This document shows positions 16,811 through 24,524 of a stretch of DNA of 64,000 bases, in pieces (the stretch's first letter is position 1; the number at the start of each line of letters is the position of its first letter). Under the pieces are notes generated by a model. That model did not search any database. It had not been told where the DNA came from and saw nothing but the letters and a program-made list of their open reading frames with translations. A program made the translations under genes and the position numbers. Source of the stretch: JAWPMT01 sp965242775 (lineage in GTDB: Bacteria > Bacteroidota > Bacteroidia > Cytophagales > Cyclobacteriaceae); the NCBI GenBank assembly GCA_965242775.1, contig CBDETI010000010.1:124001-188000 (forward strand), read 5' to 3'.

Positions 16811-17005
16811 TTAGACGTTGAGCATCTCCTTTATATTCTTCTCATCCGCTCCATTCACAACGGTCATCTTAGCAAGATTTCTCTTCTGCTTAGTTTCCTT
16901 CTTGGTGAGGATGTGATTTTTAAAGGCATGCTTCCGCTTTACTTTTCCAGTACCTGTAAGCTTGAAACGCTTTTTGGCACTAGACTTAGTTTTCATCTTA
17001 GGCAT
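16811..17005 (-). CDS. rpmI: 50S ribosomal protein L35
   Basis: The 64-residue basic protein starts MPKMKTKSSAKKRFKLTGTG and contains KRKHAFKNHIL, both diagnostic for L35. It lies 10 bases after infC and 74 before rplT, the standard order. Confidence 0.98.
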   Translation of the reverse strand: MPKMKTKSSAKKRFKLTGTGKVKRKHAFKNHILTKKETKQKRNLAKMTVVNGADEKNIKEMLNV

Positions 17006-17015
17006 TCTACTTTAT

Positions 17016-17570
17016 TTATTTACTTGTTTTTACTCTTGGAGCCAAAATCAGCGACATTCTCTTGCCCTCCAATTTTGGAAGTGTCTCCACTTTACCATCT
17101 TCTTCCAGGGCCTGCGCAAATTTCAACAACAGAATTTCGCCTCGCTCCTTAAATACGATGGTCCTTCCCACGAAATGAACGTAAGCTTTCACTTTCGCTC
17201 CCTCGGCGAGAAATTTCTTCGCATGATTCAGCTTAAAATTGAAGTCATGATCATCGGTATTGGGTCCAAAACGAATCTCCTTGACGACCGTCTTCGCGGC
17301 CTTTGATTTGATCTCTTTCTGCTTTTTCTTCTGATCGTATTTAAACTTCGAGTAGTCTATGATCTTACAGACAGGTGGATCGGCCTTAGGTGAAATTTCC
17401 ACTAAATCAAGGCTTTGTTCACGAGCCAAACTAAGTGCCTTGTCAAGTGGATACACGTCCACCTTGACATTATCCCCTACGACCCGGACCATATGAGCAT
17501 TTATCTTGTTATTGACCTTATAAGGCTCTTCGACCCTACCACGTGGGGGTCTTCTTTTTTGTTTACCGAT
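17016..17570 (-). CDS. infC: translation initiation factor IF-3, with an ATC start
   Basis: The conserved IF-3 core (LVEISPKADPPVCKIIDYSK, EIRFGPNTDDHD, GKRMSLILAP) is clear. The first ATG at 17492 would cut off KVNNKINAHMVRVVGDN, which aligns with the usual IF-3 N-terminal (N)-x-x-I-x-A-x-x-VR block. Reading upstream in frame, no ATG, GTG or TTG occurs before the TAA at 17585-17583. An ATC at 17570-17568 sits 6 bases after AAAGGAGG, giving a 184-residue protein. IF-3 genes often use AUU or other rare starts, which lets IF-3 repress its own synthesis. The start is inferred from this and not proved. Confidence 0.9.
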   Translation of the reverse strand: MGKQKRRPPRGRVEEPYKVNNKINAHMVRVVGDNVKVDVYPLDKALSLAREQSLDLVEISPKADPPVCKIIDYSKFKYDQKKKQKEIKSKAAKTVVKEIRFGPNTDDHDFNFKLNHAKKFLAEGAKVKAYVHFVGRTIVFKERGEILLLKFAQALEEDGKVETLPKLEGKRMSLILAPRVKTSK

Positions 17571-17576
17571 TGTTAA

Positions 17577-17584
17577 CCTCCTTT
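17577..17584 (-). promoter_or_regulatory. strong Shine-Dalgarno that fixes the ATC start of infC
   Basis: On the minus strand AAAGGAGG lies 6 bases before the ATC codon at 17570. It is an unusually complete anti-16S match for a Bacteroidota gene, and no other initiation codon lies at a usable distance. Confidence 0.8.
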
Positions 17585-17666
17585 ATAAATTGAACCATTT
17601 GAAAAAACGAAACGCAAATATCGTGCATAATTTATTTATTATACATCATCTATGGCCATTGAATAC

Positions 17667-19604
17667 TCAAATAGCCGCTTTTTCCTTAAAAAATCCAACG
17701 AAATTTTCATAAGTCATCGATCCTAAATCTCCAGAACCATGCTGACGGACAGAAAGTGCTCCCGTTTCTTTTTCTTTTTCACCGACGATTAGCATAAAAG
17801 GTATTTTTTTGACCTCAGCGTCTCTTATTTTCTTACCAATCTTTTCATCACGCTCATCTATACTGCCTCTAATATCCATTTCCTGTAGAGAAGCATATAC
17901 CTCATTAGCATAATCATGGAATTTTTCAGAGATCGGCAGTATAACCACTTGCTCCGGAGCAAGCCAAAGCGGGAAATTGCCTGCTGTGTTTTCTATCAAT
18001 ATCCCGATGAATCGTTCCATTGAACCAAAAGGCGCCCGGTGGATCATCACAGGTCTGTGTTTTTGATTGTCGGAACCTATATACTCCAGCTCGAAACGTT
18101 CGGGAAGATTGTAATCTACCTGTATGGTACCCATTTGCCAGCTACGCCCCAAAGCATCTTTGACCATGAAATCTAACTTAGGTCCATAAAAGGCGGCCTC
18201 ACCAAGTTCTATGACTGTTTCCAGTCCTTTCTCCTCAGCAATGGCCTTAATTTCGGCCTCTGCCCTATCCCAATCTTCATCATTCCCAATGTACTTTTCG
18301 GGATTGTTCTTGTCTCGCAAAGAAACCTGCGCCGTGAATTCACCGAAATTGAGGGAAGTCAGCACGTACATCACCAGGTCTATGACCTTGGCGAACTCAT
18401 CTTTCAACTGATCCGGCCGACAGAAAATATGGGCATCATCCTGTGTAAATCCTCTCACCCTGGTCAGTCCATGTAGTTCCCCGCTTTGTTCATAGCGATA
18501 GACCGTGCCAAATTCGGCATAACGTACCGGCAAATCTTTGTAAGACTTAGGCTGAGACTTGAAAATTTCTATATGATGTGGACAGTTCATTGGTTTCAGC
18601 AAGAACTCCTCATCCTCATTGGGGGTCCTGATCGGCTGGAAAGAATCTTCACCATATTTAGCGTAATGTCCCGAAGTGACATACAGCTCCTTAGAACCTA
18701 TATGGGGAGATACTACCGGGGAATACCCCGCTTTGACTTGAGCTCTGCGCATGAAATTTTCCAGGCGTTCTCTCAATACCGCACCTTTTGGAAGCCACAA
18801 CGGCAGGCCCTTCCCTACTTTTTCAGAAAAGGTGAAAAGCCCCAGTTCCTTCCCTATTTTTCTATGATCCCTTCTTTTGGCCTCTTCGACTAAAGCCAGA
18901 TATTCTGTGAGCTCTTTTTGCTTCGGAAAGGTGATACCATAGAGCCTGGTCAGTTGCTTTCGTTTCTCATCCCCTCTCCAAAATGCACCCGCCACATTGG
19001 TGATCTTGGCCGCTTTAATAAAGCCAGTATTTGGAATATGAGGTCCCCGGCAAAGGTCAGTAAAGTTGCCCTGCTTATAGAATGTAATGGACCCATCCTC
19101 CAGCTCATCTAGCAATTCCAGCTTGTATTCGTCGCCCTTGTCTTCGAAATAGGCGATGGCATCTTTTTTCGCAACTTCGGATCTGACATACTCATTTTTT
19201 TGTCTCGCGAGTTCGAGCATTTTGTCTTCCAGTTGCTTGAGGTTTTCCGAGTCAAATTTTTGTTCTCCAAAATCCACGTCGTAATAGAAGCCTTTGTCGA
19301 TAGCCGGGCCAATACCAAACTTTATTCCAGGATAAAGCGCTTCCAGGGCCTCAGCCATCAAATGCGCGGAGGAGTGCCACATAGTAGCCTGGCCATCGGC
19401 ATCCTTCCATGTGAGCAATTGCAGTGTAGCATCCTCCTGAATGGGCCTTCCTGCATCCCAAACCTCGCCGTTGACTTTTGCCGCAAGCACATTTCTAGCC
19501 AATCCTTCGCTAATGCCAGTGGCCACCTGCATTGCAGTAACACCCTTTTCAAAATCCTTCACCGTGCCGTCGGGCAAGGTAATATGGACTGCTCCGCTGC
19601 TCAT
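17667..19604 (-). CDS. thrS: threonyl-tRNA synthetase
   Basis: The 645-residue enzyme has the full class II layout: TGS domain (about 1-65), editing domain with HSSAHLMAEAL (about 77-87), and a catalytic core. The core includes MNCPHHIEIF with the zinc ligand Cys, motif 2 RVRGFTQDDAHIFC, and motif 3 HRAPFGSMERFIGILIE. The C-terminal anticodon-binding domain includes QVVILPIS. It charges tRNA-Thr. It is the first gene of the thrS-infC-rpmI-rplT cluster, with 96 bases to infC. Confidence 0.98.
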   Translation of the reverse strand: MSSGAVHITLPDGTVKDFEKGVTAMQVATGISEGLARNVLAAKVNGEVWDAGRPIQEDATLQLLTWKDADGQATMWHSSAHLMAEALEALYPGIKFGIGPAIDKGFYYDVDFGEQKFDSENLKQLEDKMLELARQKNEYVRSEVAKKDAIAYFEDKGDEYKLELLDELEDGSITFYKQGNFTDLCRGPHIPNTGFIKAAKITNVAGAFWRGDEKRKQLTRLYGITFPKQKELTEYLALVEEAKRRDHRKIGKELGLFTFSEKVGKGLPLWLPKGAVLRERLENFMRRAQVKAGYSPVVSPHIGSKELYVTSGHYAKYGEDSFQPIRTPNEDEEFLLKPMNCPHHIEIFKSQPKSYKDLPVRYAEFGTVYRYEQSGELHGLTRVRGFTQDDAHIFCRPDQLKDEFAKVIDLVMYVLTSLNFGEFTAQVSLRDKNNPEKYIGNDEDWDRAEAEIKAIAEEKGLETVIELGEAAFYGPKLDFMVKDALGRSWQMGTIQVDYNLPERFELEYIGSDNQKHRPVMIHRAPFGSMERFIGILIENTAGNFPLWLAPEQVVILPISEKFHDYANEVYASLQEMDIRGSIDERDEKIGKKIRDAEVKKIPFMLIVGEKEKETGALSVRQHGSGDLGSMTYENFVGFFKEKAAI

Positions 19605-20699
19605 TTACTGTATTTTCTTTTTTGATTCTAAATTGATGGTAGGTATGTCCTGTTGGGCCTCCCGAATTCTGCGCAAATATGCAATTTTTCGGCTTACGAC
19701 ATTGATTAATTCTTGCACATCTGAAAACGTAGAATCTTGCTCATAAACTCTGGTGTAATGGCTTAGCGACCTTCTCAGCCAACCACGTTGTTCATCGATT
19801 CTCCCTTTCATCAGCCAGAGCTCCAGGTCATTCGGATCCTGACTTAAAAACACGTCCAGACTGTAGTGCGCGGAATCCCATTTTAATTCTTGCACATACA
19901 GCTCCGAAAGCCTCATAAGATATTGACGATTTCCATTGGCCCAAAGTAAATTTTTAGCTTTCGTTACCTGAGCCATGTTGACATAAGCATCGGCAAAGTA
20001 CCCTACCAATTCCGTAGGTATTTCGTTTTCCTGGGCGTAGTATTCAAGCCCTTGGACCACAGCACTGTCCAATCCTTGGGCCATGGCCGCTGGAACGAAC
20101 GCGGCGAGAAAGTCTTGTCGTTGCCCAAGAACTTGCCGTGCCTGAAGCAGGTGGTATACCCCTAACACGGTATCACCGGCAGCAAGATATTGCCTCCCTC
20201 CCCAGAAATGGTCATCTGGTGTATCCCTTTTCTGAAAGTACTCTCGAAGCAACTCTTTACTTCTGATAGCACTTCCCTGCCTCAAAAACGCTTCAATAGA
20301 AAATCGTTCTATCCACTCAGGCAGCACAAATTCTCTTGACAAAGCCTGCCGTAGTTCCAGGAACTCAAGGTGCAGGTCATTTTGAATATAAAAGTCAGCC
20401 ATTTTCCTGGCGATCACAGGTTCTAATGTCAGCTTTTGTCGAGCTCTCCTAATGGCGCCATGGGCCTCCTCGGGCCAGCCAAGCTTTTCATAGTACTCCA
20501 GCTGCAATAGAATTAGTTTTTGGTCATTTTGGTCCTCCTTCAGCGCATCTTCAATACGCTCCACGGCTGCAGTGTAGAAGGTCTCACCAAGTTTTGGTTG
20601 CGCTATGTAATCCTCCCTGGGCCGAAGATTACACGAGACGATCCCCAGGAAGAAAATCAGTGAGTACAGAGAAATAAGGGGGGTTGCTAAAGAATTAAT
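19605..20699 (-). CDS. TPR-like lipoprotein with no canonical start codon
   Basis: The frame encodes helical repeats over about 340 residues (GWPEEAHGAIRRARQ, HYSLDVFLSQDPNDLELWLMKGRID), as in periplasmic or outer-membrane TPR lipoproteins. The first standard start is a GTG at 20564, but the open frame continues upstream through YSLIFFLGIVSCN, a clear lipobox with Cys at 20633-20631. No ATG, GTG or TTG lies between that and the in-frame TAG. The most plausible start is the ATT at 20699, giving Cys at residue 23, or a CTG nearer the helix. It overlaps the end of the DUF5686 gene by 13 bases and its stop abuts thrS. The function is unknown. Confidence 0.6.
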   Translation of the reverse strand: MNSLATPLISLYSLIFFLGIVSCNLRPREDYIAQPKLGETFYTAAVERIEDALKEDQNDQKLILLQLEYYEKLGWPEEAHGAIRRARQKLTLEPVIARKMADFYIQNDLHLEFLELRQALSREFVLPEWIERFSIEAFLRQGSAIRSKELLREYFQKRDTPDDHFWGGRQYLAAGDTVLGVYHLLQARQVLGQRQDFLAAFVPAAMAQGLDSAVVQGLEYYAQENEIPTELVGYFADAYVNMAQVTKAKNLLWANGNRQYLMRLSELYVQELKWDSAHYSLDVFLSQDPNDLELWLMKGRIDEQRGWLRRSLSHYTRVYEQDSTFSDVQELINVVSRKIAYLRRIREAQQDIPTINLESKKKIQ

Positions 20700-23200
20700 T
20701 GGAAGCTAATTTTTGCTCCAAATTTATTCACTCCGGGGTGATCGAGGTAGGTTAATCGATGAAAGAAATCCACCCGTCCAATTTTAAAGATGTTTTCCAC
20801 ACCGTATCCAAGCTCGACGTAAGGTTTATTATCAAATGTAAAAAAAGGCCGAATGGGTTCTCCATTACCATCTACCCCGGTCTGCGTCAAATTCCGATTT
20901 TTGCGAGTCATACTGCCATACAACACATTTGCATTGGCTACCAGCCTCCACTTCAGCTTTCTCATCAACGGCACATGATTGAGTATTAAACCCTCAAATG
21001 AGTGACGATAGCGGAATTCAGCAAATCGATCACTCGAAAACTCAAAGAAATTCAGGAGGTTGTAAGCGAAATTGACGTAAAATGGTGTTTCGTTGCCTAA
21101 TGTGTTGTAAAGCAGTGGGTAAGGAAGTTCTCCCAAGACCGCCCCGAAATTTAATCGGTATTTCGATACACCCAGGGCCGCCATTTTTTGGCTTTTCTCG
21201 ACCGACAACAGGATTTTGTGATATTCAAAATCACTACCAAACAGCCCCTTTATGCCATAGGTATACCTCAATGTGAAGGCAGGCCATCGCTGTGTACCTA
21301 AGCTCACCCGCTCATTATCATTGACAAGAAAAACTTCGTCTTTCCCCCATCTGGTAGTCCAGGTGACTTCAGAGATGTCAAAGTTGCTCCTGGAAATCGG
21401 GAAGGGGTCATTCGCATCACTTACTCGATAAATAAAGGGGAATAAAGGTTCGAACGACTGTTGCTTGAATTCTATACCCTGCTGAAATCCGCGGCTGACC
21501 TGACTGTGAAGATTAATTCTATTTTTTACATAAAAAAATGGCTGAGTCAAGGTGCCAAATCGGCTGAAAGTGTAAAAGAAACTCCCTTGAGATACATTTT
21601 CATTCAGCAGCCATACCTGATCAATCTCCTGTTGACGTTCTAACAGCAAGTTGGTCCAACGCTTCCTCGAAAGAATGAAGTCAACATAGGCTCTGTATTT
21701 TGACTCTTTGTCGTCCAAACCATAGCCATAGTATCCTCCTAGCGTAAAATGCTTGCTCAGGCCAATCCTGGTTCGAAAGGCACCACCAAACCGCATACCC
21801 TCCACATCATTGAGGCCAAAAAGCGTCGAATACGGCCCTAGGTCCAAATAGTCGTTCATTCTTACATGGCCTGTTGCGGCTATTCGAAGGCCATCGGTCA
21901 CCAACTTAATGGTAGGTATTTTCTTCAAAGTATCTATCATTCGATATACGTTCTGCTCTGTTGCAGAGAGCGTATCGTGTCGATGAGCATCCCAAAAGGC
22001 CTCATCATATACCTGCACATCTTCTTCCATGGAAACCGGGTTCTGATAAAAGGCAAGATCCTTCGGTTGATTGACGACAATATCCCGTGCCGAGATGTAA
22101 AATTTGGCAAGAAAACCGGCTGTTTTATCCGTTAGTTGGGATACATCGACTACTACCCTCGATTTTTCTGGCAACCATGGCCCTGCGTCTGTTTTTACAA
22201 GGTCTTGCTGGATTTTGATTTTCTCGATGAAATTGAGGTTAGCAGCCTTTGGCACCTGGGCATCAATGCGTTTAAGCGCAAAATCCTCCCGGGTGATCCA
22301 CATTCTACCTCGAAATGCCAGGTTCTGTTCCTGTTTAGGCTCAAACTCTATTTCATAACAAAAATCATCACCAATCATCAGGCTGTCTTCCAGGTAGTAG
22401 TGATAATTTGCCTTCCATCCATTGGCAATTGGTGAGACAAATTCCTTGTTGACGATATTCAACCAATTCTGATAGAAATTATATTCCTGCAAGGTCGACC
22501 CGATGATCTGAGAGGTAGTTGTTCCGTCGGTAAGGCCCACTCCGCGCAGTTTGGTCTTGAGTATATTTTCTTTTCGAAAAGTTGGATTGCTTCTATAATA
22601 GTATCGAGACAGTGCTTCCGAAATAAAAATGGGTAAAACGGGTTTGCCATCTTCACCGGCAATCTGTTCTATACTGTCCAGGACAGCTGTGATCTTCTTG
22701 ACTAGTTTGCGGTTTCGAAACTTATCTGAGATGTTGTCCACATCCATCTCGATTTTCGTGTAACTCTCGTATTCGTAAGCCGTGAGCGATCTTTTGTCAT
22801 TGTTTTTCTTGTTTTCAACGACATTTCTCATGATCGGCCATGCAGGGTTTTCTCCGGCGTAGACCACTACTTCCTCTAATTCAGTGAGATTTTCATCCAA
22901 CTGAAAATTTACCACCTGGGTCCCGCCTCTCTTCAGGGGCTTCACTCGAGGGTTAAAACCAATATATCGCACTTCGACGGAATCGACAGCCGTACTGGTT
23001 TGAATCCGAAACTTTCCATCAAAGTCCGTGATTCCTCCTTCCCTTGTCCCCGTGAAAATGACATTTGCAAAAGGTATTGGGGTACCGGTACTTGCTTCAG
23101 TTACTTTACCAGTAACGACGGTGAGTTTTTGGGAGGCGGCGAATAAACAGGCTAGCAATAGCCCGGAAAATATTGAGAATCTCACTAAATCGTTGTTCAC
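20687..23200 (-). CDS. DUF5686/carboxypeptidase-regulatory outer-membrane protein
   Basis: The 837-residue protein has a signal peptide (ending FAASQ) and a carboxypeptidase-regulatory-like beta-sandwich (about 25-110: VVTGKVTEASTGTPIPFANV, VEVRYIGFNPRVKPL). A DUF5686-type domain and C-terminal strands follow, ending in the aromatic-rich GVNKFGAKISFQLIL. The beta-strand pattern from about 470 onward fits an outer-membrane barrel. Members are widespread in Bacteroidota with no known substrate. The gene sits directly upstream of a TPR lipoprotein with overlapping ends, suggesting co-expression. Confidence 0.85.
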   Translation of the reverse strand: MNNDLVRFSIFSGLLLACLFAASQKLTVVTGKVTEASTGTPIPFANVIFTGTREGGITDFDGKFRIQTSTAVDSVEVRYIGFNPRVKPLKRGGTQVVNFQLDENLTELEEVVVYAGENPAWPIMRNVVENKKNNDKRSLTAYEYESYTKIEMDVDNISDKFRNRKLVKKITAVLDSIEQIAGEDGKPVLPIFISEALSRYYYRSNPTFRKENILKTKLRGVGLTDGTTTSQIIGSTLQEYNFYQNWLNIVNKEFVSPIANGWKANYHYYLEDSLMIGDDFCYEIEFEPKQEQNLAFRGRMWITREDFALKRIDAQVPKAANLNFIEKIKIQQDLVKTDAGPWLPEKSRVVVDVSQLTDKTAGFLAKFYISARDIVVNQPKDLAFYQNPVSMEEDVQVYDEAFWDAHRHDTLSATEQNVYRMIDTLKKIPTIKLVTDGLRIAATGHVRMNDYLDLGPYSTLFGLNDVEGMRFGGAFRTRIGLSKHFTLGGYYGYGLDDKESKYRAYVDFILSRKRWTNLLLERQQEIDQVWLLNENVSQGSFFYTFSRFGTLTQPFFYVKNRINLHSQVSRGFQQGIEFKQQSFEPLFPFIYRVSDANDPFPISRSNFDISEVTWTTRWGKDEVFLVNDNERVSLGTQRWPAFTLRYTYGIKGLFGSDFEYHKILLSVEKSQKMAALGVSKYRLNFGAVLGELPYPLLYNTLGNETPFYVNFAYNLLNFFEFSSDRFAEFRYRHSFEGLILNHVPLMRKLKWRLVANANVLYGSMTRKNRNLTQTGVDGNGEPIRPFFTFDNKPYVELGYGVENIFKIGRVDFFHRLTYLDHPGVNKFGAKISFQLIL

Positions 23201-23257
23201 ACTCAGCTTCTACGCAAAAATGATGCAACGATCTGGTTTCATCTACTGAAATTTTAA

Positions 23258-24043
23258 TTAATCGTTTGCATTAAGACCTTTGCGGATGTGAACAACATCG
23301 GATTTTATTTCCCGTACGAGGCCTGTTAATTGTTCTAAAGAAAATTCCGAGGCGGCCTCCGGATCGGGAAACTCGATGGAAATATAGGCTTTCGCCTCCC
23401 AAACCTCCTCTATATCTTCTCCCTGCACCTCGTACGCGGAGTAATTTTTATTGTCAGACACCAGGTATAAAACACCTTTTTCATCCAGGTAGTTGAAAAC
23501 CCGCTTGTAAACGACACCTTCATTGTGTGTCAGCAAAATATAAGTTTTACCATTCTTAATATCCCCGAGGGTATCGACATACTTGCCAATCACAATGGTA
23601 CCGGAATGCAAGGGTTTCATCGAATCTCCCTGAATCTCAAAAGCCCGATAAGTACCGCCCCTTGGCAAAGTGGGTAATTTGAATCGTGGAAGTTCGGCGA
23701 GGTATTCCGGATCGGAATAGCCGTTGAGATAACCCGCGGCAGCTTTTTGTGGAACCAACTCAATATTCTCCTCATCCGACTCATCAACGGTAATTGAAAG
23801 AACCTTCAAGGACCTTTGCGAGGATTTAATGTGGCCAGCGGAGAGATCATCCTTGATCAGTGCGTCGGTTGAAACTCCAAGCACATTGGCAATGGCGGTC
23901 AAGGTCTGTAGCCGTGGCTCCGCCCTACCTTCTTCATAGGCACCTATGAGTGACCGTTTTATCCCTACCTGCTCCGCGAACTGCTCCTGCGTATAACCTG
24001 CCTTCTTTCTCAGGCTCTTGATATTTGTAGCGATGAAAGACAT
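23258..24043 (-). CDS. LexA-like XRE-S24 autocleaving repressor
   Basis: The 261-residue protein has an XRE helix-turn-helix at about 5-60 (YTQEQFAEQVGIKRSLIGAY). After a linker comes an S24 protease-like domain with nucleophile Ser141 (EIQGDSMKP) and general base Lys180 (VVYKRVF). The likely self-cleavage site is Ala103-Gly104 in KAAAGYLNG. Such proteins resemble LexA and phage CI: RecA filaments trigger cleavage and derepression. It is transcribed away from dinB together with a small gene 11 bases upstream. A C-terminal tail of about 30 residues beyond the S24 fold is helical. No phage genes are nearby, so an SOS-type chromosomal role is likely. Confidence 0.88.
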   Translation of the reverse strand: MSFIATNIKSLRKKAGYTQEQFAEQVGIKRSLIGAYEEGRAEPRLQTLTAIANVLGVSTDALIKDDLSAGHIKSSQRSLKVLSITVDESDEENIELVPQKAAAGYLNGYSDPEYLAELPRFKLPTLPRGGTYRAFEIQGDSMKPLHSGTIVIGKYVDTLGDIKNGKTYILLTHNEGVVYKRVFNYLDEKGVLYLVSDNKNYSAYEVQGEDIEEVWEAKAYISIEFPDPEAASEFSLEQLTGLVREIKSDVVHIRKGLNAND

Positions 24044-24054
24044 GAAAAAAGTAT

Positions 24055-24375
24055 TTAGCTGTCAAAGAAAATAAAACTCATATCATCCTGGTCCTTTCTC
24101 CCGATAGAATACAAATGAATGTGGTGAAAATCCCTGGTCATATGAATGGTCCTTAACCGGTCGTTGATTCGGTTCACCACATTTTTAAGCGTTTGGTTTG
24201 CTTCTACCAGCACATAGCCATGGAGCGCCTCACTGTCCCTGACCGTGGCAAAAAATTTCACCTGACACTTGCCTGACCTTAGTTTCTTGGAAGTTAATTT
24301 CAACTTGTACTCGCTCTGAAGTTCCGCTATCTCTCGGGTATCGCAGAAATCATCAATTCTTACTTCATCCACCAT
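24055..24375 (-). CDS. small protein of unknown function upstream of the S24 repressor
   Basis: From the ATG at 24375 the protein has 106 residues (MVDEVRIDDFCDTREIAEL...). The frame is open back to a GTG at 24480, but that extension is almost all Lys, Asn and Ser from an AT-rich promoter-like stretch, so the short form is preferred. The sequence has mixed alpha/beta character (VKFFATVRDSEALHGYVLVE, HIHLYSIGR). I do not recognise a family. It is co-directional with the S24 repressor and its start faces dinB, so it is probably part of the same regulated unit. Confidence 0.6.
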   Translation of the reverse strand: MVDEVRIDDFCDTREIAELQSEYKLKLTSKKLRSGKCQVKFFATVRDSEALHGYVLVEANQTLKNVVNRINDRLRTIHMTRDFHHIHLYSIGRKDQDDMSFIFFDS

Positions 24376-24402
24376 GTGATTACTATTATTGTTAGATTTT
24401 TC

Positions 24403-24446
24403 ACTAAAATAATTAGTATTTTTATTTTTATTAGTTTTTTTACTAA
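24403..24446. promoter_or_regulatory. TTAGT/ACTAA half-site array in the repressor promoter region
   Basis: Within very AT-rich DNA, ACTAA (24403-24407) and TTAGT (24413-24417) form one inverted pair with 5 bases between. TTAGT (24431-24435) and ACTAA (24442-24446) form another with 6 between. The same TTAG half-site recurs before dnaE2 at 33405-33432. They could be operators of the S24 repressor or simply AT-rich promoter DNA. Confidence 0.35.
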
Positions 24447-24480
24447 ATAATTTAGCATTCAGCCATTTTAATTTGACCAC

Positions 24481-24521
24481 CAGGTACCTGTTTTCATTCG
24501 GAAGCGGGTACCCTATTTTAG
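24481..24521 (+). promoter_or_regulatory. dinB promoter with two GGTACC palindromes
   Basis: TTTT (24491-24494), 19 bases, and TATTTTAG (24514-24521) fit the Bacteroidota -33/-7 layout. The ATG is 3 bases after the -7 box, so the transcript may be leaderless. CAGGTACCTG (24481-24490) lies just upstream of -33 and GGGTACCC (24506-24513) fills the spacer, with centres 24 bases apart. Both positions suit a repressor. Confidence 0.5.
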
Positions 24522-24524
24522 TTT

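Noticed and set aside
23258..24043. S24 repressor as a prophage remnant
   Set aside because: No phage structural, integrase or replication genes nearby; dinB is the neighbour.
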